From contig JAENRP010000093.1 of the NCBI GenBank assembly GCA_024741835.1, forward strand, positions 88,618 to 152,617: a stretch of DNA of 64,000 bases, read 5' to 3'. Shown piece after piece: positions 31,600 through 44,900 of this stretch. The notes beneath the pieces were generated by a model that saw only the letters and a list, made by a program, of their open reading frames with translations, did no database searches and was not told the DNA's origin. This DNA is from Diplocarpon mali (lineage: Eukaryota; Ascomycota; Leotiomycetes; Helotiales; Drepanopezizaceae). How positions within the stretch are numbered: position 1 is the first letter of the stretch; each line of letters starts with the position of its first letter. The position numbers were made by a program, and so were the translations under genes.

Positions 31600-34500
31600 A
31601 TATATCTAACTCTTTAAGCATCTCTAAGCCTTGCTTTAATACTTTTGCCTTTTAAGTGAAGTAGTTTAGTAAATATATATTCTTCGCTAAGCTCTATAAT
31701 ATCACCATTTTTACCAATCTAAGACTCCTATTCAAGTCAATTATAAAGACTAAGCCTTAAGCTCCCTTTATATAAGAGCTTAAGGAACTGGAAACGGCTA
31801 ACCTCTATATAGTATACGCAAGGTTATATAAAGAGTATATAGCAACTCTATCCGAACAGATTTACGCCTGCTTTCCTTTAGGAGATCTATCAAAGGCTCC
31901 TCTTCTATAGGCTTTTTATAAGGATATTAAGGATAAATATAAAATCCTAATAAAGGAGCACTATATGCGTAAGGAAACTTAAAAGACCTAATACAAATAC
32001 TATAAGCTACTCTTAAAATAAGTCTTTAAGACTATCGATAGAACGCTCTTAGCTTTTACAATAGCTTAAGTATAAATCCAAGCTAAGAAGCTCTCTTCTT
32101 TAATACCTAATAGAGATACTCTTATAACTAGAACTACTGCTAACGACCTATATTCCATTTTAGTAAATTAGCAACTCTTACTCTAAGGCCTAATATCTAT
32201 TTTAAAGCGTAATATTACGCCTTCCGATAAGGCTATTCAATCTTAAATAAGGCTTTAGTATTGCGACGTATTACGCTAAGGCAAGACTAGGAGAACTAAT
32301 ACTTAATAGTAGATCTAAGAGTAGTAGGAGGCGTACCGCCTAATAGAATAATATAGTCTTCTTAAGATTAAAGGGAGATTAGGAGTTACTAACTTTTTAG
32401 ACTTAATTATAGTAAAGATCAATCTGAGTTAGGCGACTTACTTAAAGGAGGAAATTATTATTAATAAGCAAATAGGAACCTTATATAAGCATAACCTAAT
32501 GCAGCTAAGCTATACTCTAGCGGGTATTAAATCTAATAGAGCGATCGATAATAAAGGGCTAGCAGTTTTTATTACTTAAGAGTCTCTCTTAGATGCCGAA
32601 ACCCTTTTGCAAGCTTTAGCAAGCAGCTCTCGAAATCGCTCTATAAGCTTTAAAAGGGAGATCAGGCCTAAGTGCCCTTGTAAAGGCTTTAAAAATCACT
32701 ATTAAAAGCCTTAAGACTATTGGAAACTATTATATACTATAGATAGGCGTAAGGAAAATATAAAGGTTCTCCCCTTATAAAAGGAGGTCTTATAAATACA
32801 AAAGGCGTTAAATGTAAGAGACTAGTTCAAGGGTCTCTAAGCATAGCTTAAGGAGAATAATATTATAGTAATAGCGATTGATAAATTCAAAGGAAAGGTT
32901 TTAGCCTTTAAGGAGGATAGTTTAAGTAAAAGGGAGAACTTACTAGTCTTTATAATAATAAATCCCTTTGCCTTTAACGCTTTTAAAGAATCGTTTAATA
33001 TCTACTACCTCTTTAAGCTAAAACGCCACCCGCTCTCTTTAAATATGCTCTTTAATAATTACGCGACTACTTATATTATTAATTCAAAGGATTTACTTAT
33101 TATAGGCACCTTTAAGCCTTTTGGCGACTTATAGCAATATATTAAAGCAGGTACCTTAAGACTCCTAATCATTAGGAGAGGTAATAGATATATAGCAGAC
33201 TCTCTTTTATAGCGTAATAGCTCTCCTATAGGGATAATGCTTTGCAATATTGCTATTATAAAGGAGTTTATTACTAATATTATCTTAGAGAGGCTCTTTG
33301 CAAATAAGGGTTTTTAATACTTTAGAGTAGACCTTACTTTGCGCTTTAGGAGCATTAGAGATTTTATAAAGCAAGCTCAGTTAAAGCGTTACTATAATCT
33401 CATTTTCTTTAAATATAAGCCTATTAACTATTTAAATCTTCTAAATATACTTTAATATAACTTCTCTACCTTAATAGCATTCCCTATAGCTGAAATAACG
33501 CTCTATAATAGGTTCCAGTCTAACTATATACCTACTAGGGTGCAGGATAATAATATATATACTTAATACCTTTGCGCTAGCCACCTAAGCGCAAAGGCTC
33601 TTTAAGCGCTAATCAAGTGCACTAAAGGAGTGAAGATCAAGGGAATATAAAGGCTAAAGTACCTTATATATATAATAGCGTCTGCTAGGTAAGTTATTTC
33701 TTACGCTACCTTTAAGAACCGATCTTTAAGGCCCTTCTTTAAGATCTCTTAAGATCTCTTTAACTTTTTAAACAACTTATATAACAGTTGCTTATAGGTT
33801 CTTTTAATTAAGGATAAGTATAGTAGTATACTTTGGACATTCCTATTAAGATCGAAGGGCAGAGATATAGTTATAAAGGTCCTCTAGGCCTTTAAAGCAT
33901 AGGTAAAATGCTAATATAGGCTTTTAATTTGCAAGATTAAGCAAGATAATAATACTTTAGTAATCTTCTTAAGGGAAGACTCTCTTATAAAGTACTAGAG
34001 ATAGGTAAAAGAGAAGGGAATCGATTTAAAGCTTACTCTTGCTTATATATACTAATCGAATAAAGGTGCGGAGCAAGTAGAAAGGGAGTTAATTAAACGC
34101 TCTATTAAAATAAGAATCTATGCCAGGCTTTTAATAAGCCTTTAGCCAAAAGTTATAAAGGCTACTATATACCTTTATAATATCTCCCTACTCGCTAAGA
34201 AGAAGATAATCTTATTAAGCGAGGCTCTTTATAGTTAGTTTAAGTAGTATTTTCGATTCTATAAGCTATTACTTATTAAGCAGATAATAGTAAGCTTAAA
34301 GCCCGACTAAAGTCGCATTTATATATATAGCGCTTGCGTATACCCTTTAATTAGAGAGAGGGAGGCAAAGAGGGACTGCCGAACCTTTAAAATTGAATTA
34401 TAAAGGCACTTAGGTTACTTAATTAAATATATTACCTTTAATATTTATAGAATTTGAGTTCTTATACTCTAGCGAGTAATAATAACTTATAATATCGAAT

Positions 34501-37130
34501 TCGATAAGTCTTTCTTTTATAGTCTAAAAGCTAAGCGCGCAAACCCTATATCGCACTAAGAACTTAAGATAACCCTCTAATTAATTAGAGAGGGAAAGGG
34601 AGCTTAGGACGCTAAGTTTAAAGGCATTTTTAAAGAATTAGAGCTTATTGCAAAGCTAAACGCAATCGCTGTAAAAGAAGCCGCTATATAAGAAGAGCCT
34701 ATATTATAGACTGATGCTGCTCTATAGCCTTTAATTAATAATATAAAAGGCCTTAACTTAAATCCAAATTCTTTAAGAGACCCGCTTAAAAACTTAAGGG
34801 TAGAAGCAAGCGAACTAAAAGCCACTTTACCAGTCTTTAAAAAGGCAAATAGCAACCAGAGCTCAAGGGTAATGATTCCTTATAAAGGCCCTACTAAAGA
34901 AGGAACTATAGACAACTTTAAGAGAGTCTTTAAAAATAAGTTCTATAAGGCGATTAGCAGATCTTTAGCTGCTATTCTATATAAGAATAGAGATAGCTTA
35001 AGGACTTTAAGATAGAGTCTTCAATTATAAAGGCAAGCCTTAGTAAACTCTAGTAGAAGGCTAGAGGTACTACTACTAAGATTTAAGAAGAGCTTTAACA
35101 GTCTTATAAGAAGCGATTTAATAAAAGGAGTAGGCTTTAATAATATAATACCTTAAGTTATAATACTAGCTTAAAGACTATAGGCTTAAGAGATAGAGCT
35201 ACCTAGACTCTTAAAGGAACCTTTAGTAATAATAAAAATAGAAGAGGAGACCTATAAAGAAAAGCGCAAAGAGGAACTCCCTCTTTTTAAGCAAAAGAGG
35301 ATAAGACGCTTAAGCGTTAAGTAATAGGAGACTTTAAAAGTATATACTACTACTTTAAAGCATATACTCTCTTAAAGTAATATTAATCTACCTTACTTCT
35401 TATATATATAAGAGTTTATATCGACCTTTTAAGTGAATAAATAGATAAGAGAGGATAAAAAGGACTATTTAATAGTTTATATAATTATTAAAGCTATAGT
35501 TAATAGTTAGGCAAAGGATAGAGCGCAGTCTTTTAACTGCTTATAGCACTAAGGCTCTTTATTAAAGCCTCTAAAAGGATAGCTAGACTTAGAAAAGCAC
35601 CCTTTTAGTAAACGATTTAAAGAAGGAAGGCGCTAAGAGATTAGGAATTTAGAATCTCAAAGTTGCTAGAAAATTATATAAAGGGATTACTTAAAACCCT
35701 TGCTAATACTATTAAAATGGGTTTTTACTTATAAGGTTAATAGCTCTAATAAGCTTTTAAAGTGCTAATTATAGCTAATTATATAAGGGGATCTTTAAGA
35801 TAAAGCTTCAATTTTCTCAACCTATGCAGCTACACTTATAGTAAGGTCTTTTAAAGTACTAATAGCGCTTACTATATACTTTAATATAAAAGTAAAGCAG
35901 TTCGATGTTATTAATACATTTATTAACGCTTTTAAAGACCTAAGGAGTACTTTAGTCATATACTTCTTATTAAATGGCTTTAAGTGCCCTAGTATAGTAG
36001 TAGAACTGGACCGCGCGCTCTATAGGCTAAAAGACTCTCTAGTACTATAGTATAAGAACTTCGCAAGAACGCTTAAGGGCCTTTAACTTAAGCCATTAAG
36101 CGAGGAGCCTTATATTTTTATAATAAAGGATCGCATAGTCTTTATAGCATTTTATATTAACGATATTCAAGTGTTATATAAGGCCTTTAACTTAGATTAA
36201 GCGACTCGTTTAATTGAAGACCTAAAGAGGGCATATAAGCTTACTATTATAAGAGATATCTCTTAGTTCCTTAAAGTAAGGATTATTTAAGATAAAAAGG
36301 TAAAGAGGATCTCCTTAATTTATAATACCTATATTAAGAAGATCGCTTAAAAGTTTAAAGCTAATATAAGGAAAGTGCCTAGTACTCTATTGCTAAAGAA
36401 GGAGTTTGTTAAAAACTTAAGGTAAGCTTCTTTAGAAAAGGTAAAGGAGTACTAAGAGAAAATAGGCTTTATTCTTTATATAGCAATTATAATACGCTTA
36501 GATATTATATTTATAGCCTCTTAACTGTCTTTCTTCTTAACTAATCTAAGCTTTAAGTACCTCTTAGCTGCAGATTAGACGCTTTAATACCTATATAGTA
36601 TACGCTTCTTAGGAATTGCCTATAGCTTTAAGGCTAAGGAATACTAATTGGTCGCATCTTTAGATACTTCTTTTAAAGATGATTAAAAGACCTATAGATC
36701 CTTTTAAAGATACGTCTTCTTCTTATTTAAAGGACTAATTATTTAAAAAGCGAATTATTAAGTAACTATTATACTCTCTTCTACTAAAGTAGAACTCTAT
36801 AGTATAGTTTCTATTACAAAAGAGATAATAGCTATAAAACGCCTCTTTAAAGAGATTCGTATAGACTCCCTCTTTAAATAGAATATATATTATAATAACT
36901 AATAGATAATTCAGCTAATTATTATAAAGAATAAGAAGATTAAGATAAGCCTTTAATATATTGAAATTAGTAATATATAGATCCGCTAAGAGTACTAAAG
37001 AGAAAGCTTTTAGATAATCTACCTCCCTATTAAGGAGATATACGCAAATAGGCTTACTAAGAACCTAGACCGCTAGAAGTTTAAAAGCTTCGTTTATTTA
37101 TTAAACCTTTAGAGCTTTTAAATAATCGTT
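31600..37130 (+). pseudogene. E1 gag-pol remnant
   Basis: Gag about 31600-32800, protease about 33050-33200, integrase about 33550-34250, RT about 35450-36400 and RNase H about 36750-37120. Stops fall mostly where related elements have Gln or Trp (for example VL*YKNF for LWYK). No part can encode a working protein. Confidence 0.85.
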
Positions 37131-37381
37131 TAGCAACTTGCACTTATTAGTAAGTAGTTACTTATTACTAAGAGACTTATACTTATAAGTTCTTACTCTC
37201 TTATAATTACGTTTATTTATTTTCTCTTATAAAGTATACTATAGAAGCTTCTCCTTTTTTAAAAATATAAAATAGGTAATATTCTTAAGCTGCTATTATA
37301 AGGCATAACCCTCTCTTAGATTCTCTTAGCTAGGGCTAAGAGCTAAGATACTATAGCTAAAAGCTCCGCACAGATCTCCTT

Positions 37382-37717
37382 TTAAAAGAGGCCTATTAGT
37401 ACTCTCTTAGCTAAAGGCCTGCCGGCAAATATACTAGTGATAGTAAAAGCAAAGGCAAGAGGTACGGCGGGGGCGATAGGAGCGAGGGCGATAGGGGCGG
37501 CGGCAAGGATAGGCGTAGCGATAGCAAGGGCTAAGGAGATAAATAGGGAGACTATAGCAGCGGCTGCGATAGTAGAGGCAGAGGGGATAAGAGTAGCGGC
37601 GGTAATAGGGGCAAACGGGTCTGAGCTAAAGGGGCTAAGAGCAAATAGGAATAGTACGCTAAGAGTAAAGGAGGCAGCGATACTACTACTTGCAAAAGTA
37701 GCAGGCCCTCTTAGCAC
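37382..37717 (-). other. GC-rich block with antisense open frame in the E1 3' region
   Basis: A 111-codon antisense frame (MLRGPATFASSS...) is open in a GGC/GCA-rich block after RNase H. The corresponding place in E2 (60710-61018) is open too, with the same start (MLRGPAT) and the same Ala/Pro-rich character. A second GCA/GGC-rich block lies near 38080-38140. The frame could be a by-product of composition. Confidence 0.4.
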
Positions 37718-38598
37718 TAGGGTTTAATTGCTCCTATCTTTTAAAATTAGCTTAAAATTTAATAAGACTTAATAAATATATTATAGAAGCTTTAAAGCGC
37801 ACCCTTTACTATATTAAGCAGTAGTGCTACCTCCTCTTTAAAGGCGCCGCAAGCGCAGGCCGATATAATAGCCTCTTAAGAGGTAAGGAAAGGTCTGCTG
37901 GCCTATTAGCAGCTATTACTTAATACTATATAATAAATGTAATATATACTAAAGGTACTATTAAAGCATTAATAATCGAGATTACTAGTGCTCTTATATA
38001 TAATGCAATACATATACGCATTATTACGCTTTATCGTAGGCTTAGGTATATAGCGCGCAGTAAGGGCAGGGCTCTTAAGTGGCAGCAGTAGTAGCAAAGG
38101 CGGCGGTAGCAGCAAGGGCGATAGTAGCAGCGGCTTATTACCTAATAGGCGCTAAGACAATCGTACTAGGGTTATAGCTCTTAAAGGAGCGCTAGCAACT
38201 TAGCGTAAAGTTAGTATAACGCAGGGTATAAGGACTCTAAGGGTCTTACTTTATAAGGGCAGCTAGGGCTATAATAAGCAGGAGTTCCTTTTATATTTAA
38301 AAATTATTAATATAAAGACGATATTTTTAAATAATAAAAGAGGGTTATTTTTAAAAGAAGGGAAGGAGAACCTTTATAATAGAAATACTTTATAAGAAGC
38401 CTAATAAAGTACTAGTATAAAATCGCAAAGATTCTTAAGCGCGCTTATTACTTATAGCGACCCTTCTTATTCTAAAAGGAACGACCTTTAAAGGGGTAGC
38501 ATATAAGATAGAGCCTCTTTTCCTTATAACTGCTATTCTTTCTTTTATTTTATCTATATAGCTAAGCAATTCTAAAAGCATCGCCTAACTAAGGAGTA

Positions 38599-38794
38599 TA
38601 TTATACAAAATAGGCAGAGTCTCTACTTATTCTAAAGACCCTCTATATGACTCCTACTAAGTCATAGACTCTCCCTTTTCTTTCCAAAGTCTCCTTACCA
38701 TATATATACTAGAATAATACAATCAATCATCTTCTCCTACTTTTGCAAGCCTCCTAAGCGACCTAATAAAGGCCCTCCAGCCGACCGCACCATA
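38599..38794 (+). repeat. E1 3' LTR
   Basis: TATTATACAAAATAGG...GCACCATA, 196 bp, followed by TAATC. Mostly G-to-A and C-to-T relative to the 5' LTR. Confidence 0.93.
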
Positions 38795-38799
38795 TAATC

Positions 38800-41258
38800 C
38801 CTTAGCTCCTATATAGTATAATAGGTTGTTTTTCTTATTATCCCCGATCCTTAAAGCATTTCCTTAGGGTATAAGGATAGTATTATCGTCTTTATATACC
38901 CCTCTCGCTTTTATTATACTCCTTATGCTTTCTGATATATTATAGGGTTTTTTTTAAATATATTCCGATAATCTATTTAAATCCTTTAGAGTAGTTAGAT
39001 GATCTTAGTAAGATATTAGCTATATTACTTAATAGGTTTATAATTTTTAATAGTTTGCAATTTCATCTATTAATAATAGTATATATTTATCTAAGTTAAG
39101 GGATATATTAGACTTATCCTATAAGTTATCGATTATTAGGAATTCTATAATATAATAATAATTCCTTCCCTTATTAAATAGTAGGTTGCTATATGCGTTT
39201 CTTTCGGCAGTATTCTATTGCCGCAGCCCTTTTACAACTTGCTAAGGTCATCTTAAGATTATTAGTTTTCTATCTCCTCGCTTGAAGTGCTTTTATTATC
39301 TAAATCCTTAAAGTCGTATTTATTATCTAAATCGTTAGAGGTATTATTATCTTTAGGTTTTAACATTTTCGAAATTATAAAAGGGATATTATTTCCTATT
39401 AGCCTATTAGATAAGTGCGCCGGATATAGGATTAGCTAGTATTATTCTAATAGTATAAAGATTAGGCCTTATAAGGTGGTTACTTTCTCCCCTTTTAAGG
39501 TATCTCCGATCTTAATAGTGCTCTTTCAGATATTGATCTTAGCGTCTACTACTTCTAGCCATAGTAACCCTAGTAGTAGGCTTAGTTCTTCCCAGTTGGC
39601 ATCTATTTCTTTTCTAATAAAGGCGTATATCTTTCTTATAATTCCTTAAATAGTAATAGTAAAAATGGTATATTATTATAGATCTATCTTATTCCCGTCG
39701 GCTATATTTATTAATAATCCGCTCTATCCTTTCTCATTTAAGGTATAAATAAGGTATTTTATATATTTAGCCAAAGGCTTCGATAGTAGGATAATATCGG
39801 ATCCCTAGTCGGCCTTTGACACTCCTTAAGGCATTTCTACTTTAACTAGTTTATTATTTTAATATGCTTCGAATACTGCCTTTACTATAAAAGCCTTATT
39901 ATTAAGGTATATAAGTAGGACAAGTCTCTTTAGCTCACTAGCCTTAATAGATTTTGTCCCCTTCTTATATTCCTCTTAGAATCTAACTATCTTAATTACC
40001 GCTAGATTAGAATCTACTATAGCTCTCTTATCTTAATTATTCCTTTAAGCTTTACTAAGGATTGTTATTAGTTAGGAAGGCTTTAAAGAGGTTTCCTTAT
40101 CTTTCCCTTTTGCATTTATAAGCTTCTTTTTAAGGATTCTTATTAGCATTCCTAATTCCTTTAATTAAGTTTAGGCTTTTAGTAATATTTGTAATAGGTC
40201 TAATAAGTTTATCTTAATAGTTATCTTTCTTACTAACGATCGGTAATTAATAGGGCCTATCCCTTGCCTACCTACTATTTCTTTCAGTTTTCTTACTCCT
40301 TTTTTCATATCTTTATTTATAGTAGGGTTCTTCTTAATCGTTAATCTATAAGTTAAGATAATTACTATCCTATCTTCTGATTTAGAGCTACCTTCTACTT
40401 ATTATCTCTTCTTTATAAAGGCTAAGAGGATATCTACGGCCATCCCGTTGCCGTTTAAGCGGTACCTTAATATTTCCCCTACTATTAGACTATTGCTACT
40501 CGCTTATAATAGTATAAATGGTATATTTATCCTTAAGCTTAAGCTTCTAGTAAACTCGCTAAAAGATATAGTTCTTTCACCAAACGGAGTATATCCTCTA
40601 TAAGGAGATACTAGTACTTCATTTGTATTAGATGCAACTGATGCTAAGGTAGGTTCTATATAAGTGCCATTTATAATAAAGGTATAATAGGTTTATACTT
40701 CTCTACTAAATACAATCTATCTTAGATAGTTCTTTTCCTATATTATAAAGGGCTCATTCCTATAACCTATGCTAAGATATCTAGCAATTCTGTACTTAAT
40801 ATAGAGTTTCCCTCCTTTTCCGAACTTCTTAGATCCGTTTATAAATTTATTAGTAGATTAGGAAGCAGGTAGTAGTAACCTTAAATTCCTATAGTTATTA
40901 TTATTATTTCCAAATCCATTTGCAATTGGTTTTAAAGGTTAGGTGCCTTAGTTCGCGTTAATATTATTATAGTTATTTTTATTTCCGTTCCTATTTCTAT
41001 AGTTATTATAGTTGTTATTTAAAGAGTTATTCTTTAAGGTGACGGTTAGGTTATTCTAATTCGGTATAATAACGACTATTCGGTCCGGCAGGGTCAATTG
41101 CCTATTCCTATTTCCTATAGTAGAGATAGCGGTCTGGAACGCAGTTATATATGCTTTTAGGTTATAAGCTGCTTATAATACAATCGCTACTAGTTGTCTA
41201 GTGCTTTTAAATACAAAACGTTCGAGTTCCTTTAATCAGTATTAGCATACTATCTCCT
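38800..41258 (-). pseudogene. Gypsy gag and protease remnants
   Basis: The minus strand continues the Gypsy element beyond E1. An Asn-rich stretch encoded by repeated AAT/AAC-type codons lies near 41040-40890, consistent with a gag linker, followed by the region expected for protease. Many stops. Domain calls here are weaker than for RT and integrase. Confidence 0.45.
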
Positions 41259-41452
41259 TATTGAGCTTAAGTGAGTCGGCGCAGTAGGTAAAGGAGGCTT
41301 CTAAAGGTCGATAGTCGATATATTAGTAAGAGTTAGAGAAGGAAGGTTACCCCTTTCTTCCTATAGCTATATATGTATTAATATCCTACTAACTAAGTAG
41401 TAGGGTTATATGATAATACATTAGAGTGATAGCTATATTACCTATTTTAATA
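41259..41452 (-). repeat. E3b 3' LTR
   Basis: About 194 bp, the reverse complement of the E3a LTR, with mainly transition differences. Confidence 0.85.
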
Positions 41453-41518
41453 CCCTTACTTAGACCTTACTTTAATTGACCTATAGTTAGGAAAATAATA
41501 ACTATCCTTTTGCGCTAA
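41259..41518 (-). mobile_element. Copia E3b, 3' end part (reverse orientation)
   Basis: The reverse complement matches the 3' end of E3a: an LTR (41259-41452, ending CTCAATA on the minus strand) preceded by 66 bp of internal sequence (41453-41518). The internal sequence stops at GCTAA, the target duplication of E4, and resumes at 62393. E3b therefore was the target of E4. Confidence 0.85.
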
Positions 41519-41690
41519 TGTTGCGCCATGAGGAGCCTCAGGCACTGAGGCATCTGAGGACTGGCTTATGTAATATACCCCTGAAGTGGCCACGGAGCAC
41601 TTCTATAAAGGGAGCTCAGATATACAATTAGAGTAGAATTTTATAAGCTTCTGCCACTATTGAGAATCTACCTCTAAATATAGTACGATA
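41519..41690 (+). repeat. E4 5' LTR
   Basis: TGTTGCGCCATGAGG...AGTACGATA, 172 bp. The sequence that follows (GTTATCAGTACTATTC) is the presumed primer-binding site; I could not match it to a tRNA. Confidence 0.92.
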
Positions 41691-41929
41691 GTTATCAGTA
41701 CTATTCGCAACTCTCAAGAGCAAACGATTAAAAATCTACTGTATTTAAAGGCTTCTTAAAGAGGTTTTACTACTATTTTTCATCTATTCTCTCTCGCCTA
41801 TATATGTTATACGACCTGACTCGACGTTCTAACGCTTTTAGCCAATTAATACTATACTTCCTACCGTTTTAGTTAATATAAGCGAATACTAGTAAAAAGA
41901 AGCTTAAGAGCTTAGCTCTAGTGGAGTTA

Positions 41930-44900
41930 TACTTTAGGATAGGAAGTCATAGCGCATTTGGTACGCTAAGCTAGAGTTTCAGGCTGAATTTCTACGCCTC
42001 TAGAAGCATATAAAGAAGCCAAGATAGGTTAATAACCCTAAACTGTATACTATAGAGACGGGAAACTAAGCTCCGCTTTATAAGAACGAAGCTTTATATC
42101 TGCTAGATCTAGAAATAAAACCGCCGCAGCTTGAAAAAATTATAGAAGGATAGGACTAGAGAGTATTGTAAAGCTATTATGAGTTGTACTAATAGTAGGA
42201 AGCTACCGATTAATAAACGCTAGCTCTACTACTACCTATAAAGACAATAGCTAAAGACGTAGAGCTAGAATATAAAATGGCAGTAATGCAATATAATCTT
42301 ATAGTAGAAATATAGAAAAGGAATAGGAGCTCTTATACTTAGTTATACCGTTAGATTACTAAGATAGTATACCCTACGTTACTTTAAGTAGTATAATATG
42401 ATTATAAGGAAGCAGGGAAACTATTAATTCAATAGATCGTAGAGCACTTGCGTAAGGAACTAGCCCCCTCTAAGGTTAATATAATAGAGTCAATTCGAGA
42501 AGACTATAATAACAAGCTCTTTAAAATAAGAAGTAGCAAAGTAGAACCGAAGACCTGGCTTACTAGCTTTAAGGAGATCTACTGGAAAGTATAAACGTAT
42601 AGAATCCTAGAGGTTTAAGGCTCCCTTGCGATTATGAAGTTTCTATAATCGATTTACTGCTAAGCTCTTACTTGGTCTTAGTAGACCTAGGCAAAGCTTA
42701 TTAGAGATAATAAGCTAAGCTTAGAGTATGGAAAAGATATGGTTTATTATATTAATTAGTTCTTAAGCTTAATAGAGCAAAGCCTTATAAGCTCTTTATT
42801 AAAGGCAACCCTTGGAGTATACGCCTCGCTTAAAGGAGTAGGCGATTATACTAATCTAGGAGTACTAAGTAAAGGCAAGGCGAAGAAGACTCTCGAGGGG
42901 AGTATTAAAAAGTGCCCTTGCCCTTAGGTCAAAAATCACTTCTAGAACCTAAAGGAGTATAATAGGCTGAAATACGCCTTAATTAGCGCTAAGGAAGGTA
43001 CGCTTCAAAACCTCCCTAGCTATAATAAGGTTAAAAGAATATATGAAAACCTTGCTTCCTTAGAATAAAGAGAGCTTTAAGCTAAGCTCTCTTATATTAA
43101 ATAAGCTTTTATAGATCAATTTAAAGAAAGAATATCTGCCGAAGCTTTAAGGAGTAGCAAATCCAAGATCATTGCCGCCCTCTTAGATCTAGCTCTCTTT
43201 AAAGACTTTACCTTAAGAATATACTCTACCCTTAGAGCTCCCTACGCTCTCTTAAATACAACCCTACTCGATAACTGCACTATAATGTACCTTATTAATC
43301 GAAAGGAGCTTCTAGTTCCTGGATTATTGAAAATTGCATATCCCTAGGACTATATAAAGGCAGGAAGCTTAAGTCTGCCAATAAGAGGAAGGGGTATACG
43401 TCTAATGAAAGGGGTTTTTGCTAATAGAAGAGACTTAAAGCTTAGGAATATAGTGCTTATAAATAAGTTTAATATTAATATTATCTTAGAGCCTCTTTTA
43501 AAGAAGGCTAGGGTATAGTATATAGGCTTAGATGTAACGCTTTAAAGGGGTATAGCAGATAATAATATAGTTGTAAAGCAGCTAAAGTGTAAGTTAAATA
43601 TCATAGTATTTGAATATAAGCCTATCAACTTTTATAATGCTCTTAACTTGCTATACTATATTTAACCAATCTACCTAGCTTTCCCTACTTTATAATAACG
43701 TCTGCGAAGCTAATATAAACCCCTAAGGAGCAGCGTATTCTTAAGAGCTACGAACGATTCGGCAGATATTTAGTACCTTCAATTAGGCTATCTAGGAGTA
43801 GAGGCGCTTAAGAAGCTTATGCTAAATGTAAAAGGGGTGAAGATCAAGGGGAAGCTATAAATCAATTATAAAGCTTGCGCTTAGGTAAAAGCTAAGCAAA
43901 AGCCTTCTAAGAGAGAGTTAGATTTTAAGGCTCTAAGACCGTTCTTTAAGTATTCTTAGGACCTATTTGACTATAGCATATTAAGCCTTTCCTTAGAAAG
44001 CTGGCTTCTCCTAATTAAGGATAAATTTAATAGGAAGTTATTTAAATATACTCTACTTTATAAGTCCTTAATGCTAGTTTTAAGAGCTTTTTAATCTTTT
44101 AAAGCATAGGTAAAGCGCTATTACTACCTCTCCCTATATATTCTAAAGAGCAATAACAATACCTTAGTATTTCTCTTATAAGGAGTATCGAAATATAGAA
44201 AGTAGTATAAAGCTAAAGGCATAGAGATAGAAGTCACTTTATCCTATACTTATAAACTAAATAGAGCTTCCGAAAGAGCAGGAGTAGAGATTATTAAAAA
44301 GGCACTTACTATACTAATCTTTACTAACCTCTTAAAGCACCTATGGCCTAAAGCCGTACTAGCTGCAATATACTTTTATAATATCGGCTTATTAAAGCGC
44401 AAGGGATAGAAGAGTCTAAATGAGGTACTTTAGCTTTAGTTTAGATAATACTTTAAGTAGTATAATCCGCAGATTACTATAAAGCTTACTACTAATTTAA
44501 GACTAGAATAAGGGGGTATAAAAGCGTATAAAGCGCACGCATACCTATTAGCAAAGGAGAGGGAAGCTCTAAAGAATAAGAGAGCTTTTAAAACTATACT
44601 ATAAGGGCATATTAGATACTTAGTTGGTTACTATACTACTAATATATATAGGATCTAGGTGCTTAAGCTCCGAAAGGTTATAATCTTTTGAAATATCGAG
44701 TTCGACGAGTCCAAATTCTACTCTAAGGAGTATAAAAAGGTAGCTGGCCATCTACTCCTAATTATTAAAGAGATTATACAAATGATTAAGGAGGAAGAGG
44801 AGGAAGCTTAAGACGCTAAGTTAATTGTTAAGAATATAGAAGGAGCTTTAGATAAGCAGCCTACGGATAACCTAGTAAGGGGTAAGCCTATTAATCTTTT

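Larger units (their letters stand above)
31202..38794 (+). mobile_element. Copia retrotransposon E1, complete but RIP-decayed
   Basis: 7593 bp with 196-bp LTRs and TSD TAATC (31197-31201 and 38795-38799). The PBS starts directly after the 5' LTR. Read with stops suppressed, the plus strand shows gag with a CPCKGFKNHY zinc-knuckle-like motif, then aspartic protease, GAG-pre-integrase (SHLSAKAL), integrase core, RT (VKQFDVINTFINAF, FIAFYINDI) and RNase H (STKVELYSI), the Copia order. About 1.3 kb of non-pol sequence lies between RNase H and the 3' LTR. Comparing the two LTRs I count 19 differences, all transitions. The element is inserted in the Gypsy element between protease and RT. Confidence 0.92.
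26995..41258 (-). mobile_element. Gypsy LTR retrotransposon, decayed, interrupted by three insertions
   Basis: Minus-strand order is gag and protease region (41258-38800), reverse transcriptase with FYIDDIIVGFKTFEEAY (near 30380-30330), RNase H, and integrase ending in a C-terminal domain (KGQFGKSYTIRQIYRM and FYRDHLKQFRLKEGYL, near 27540-27400). This PR-RT-RH-IN order is that of Gypsy/Metaviridae, unlike the Copia elements in the same nest. Stops replace Gln and Trp codons throughout. Insertions are a TRIM in the integrase region, Copia E1 between protease and RT, and Copia E3b at 41259. The left end near 26995 is tentative (a TGTAATATGCGAG start with a possible 195-bp LTR to about 27190). 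The right end is beyond E3b and outside the window. Confidence 0.7.
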
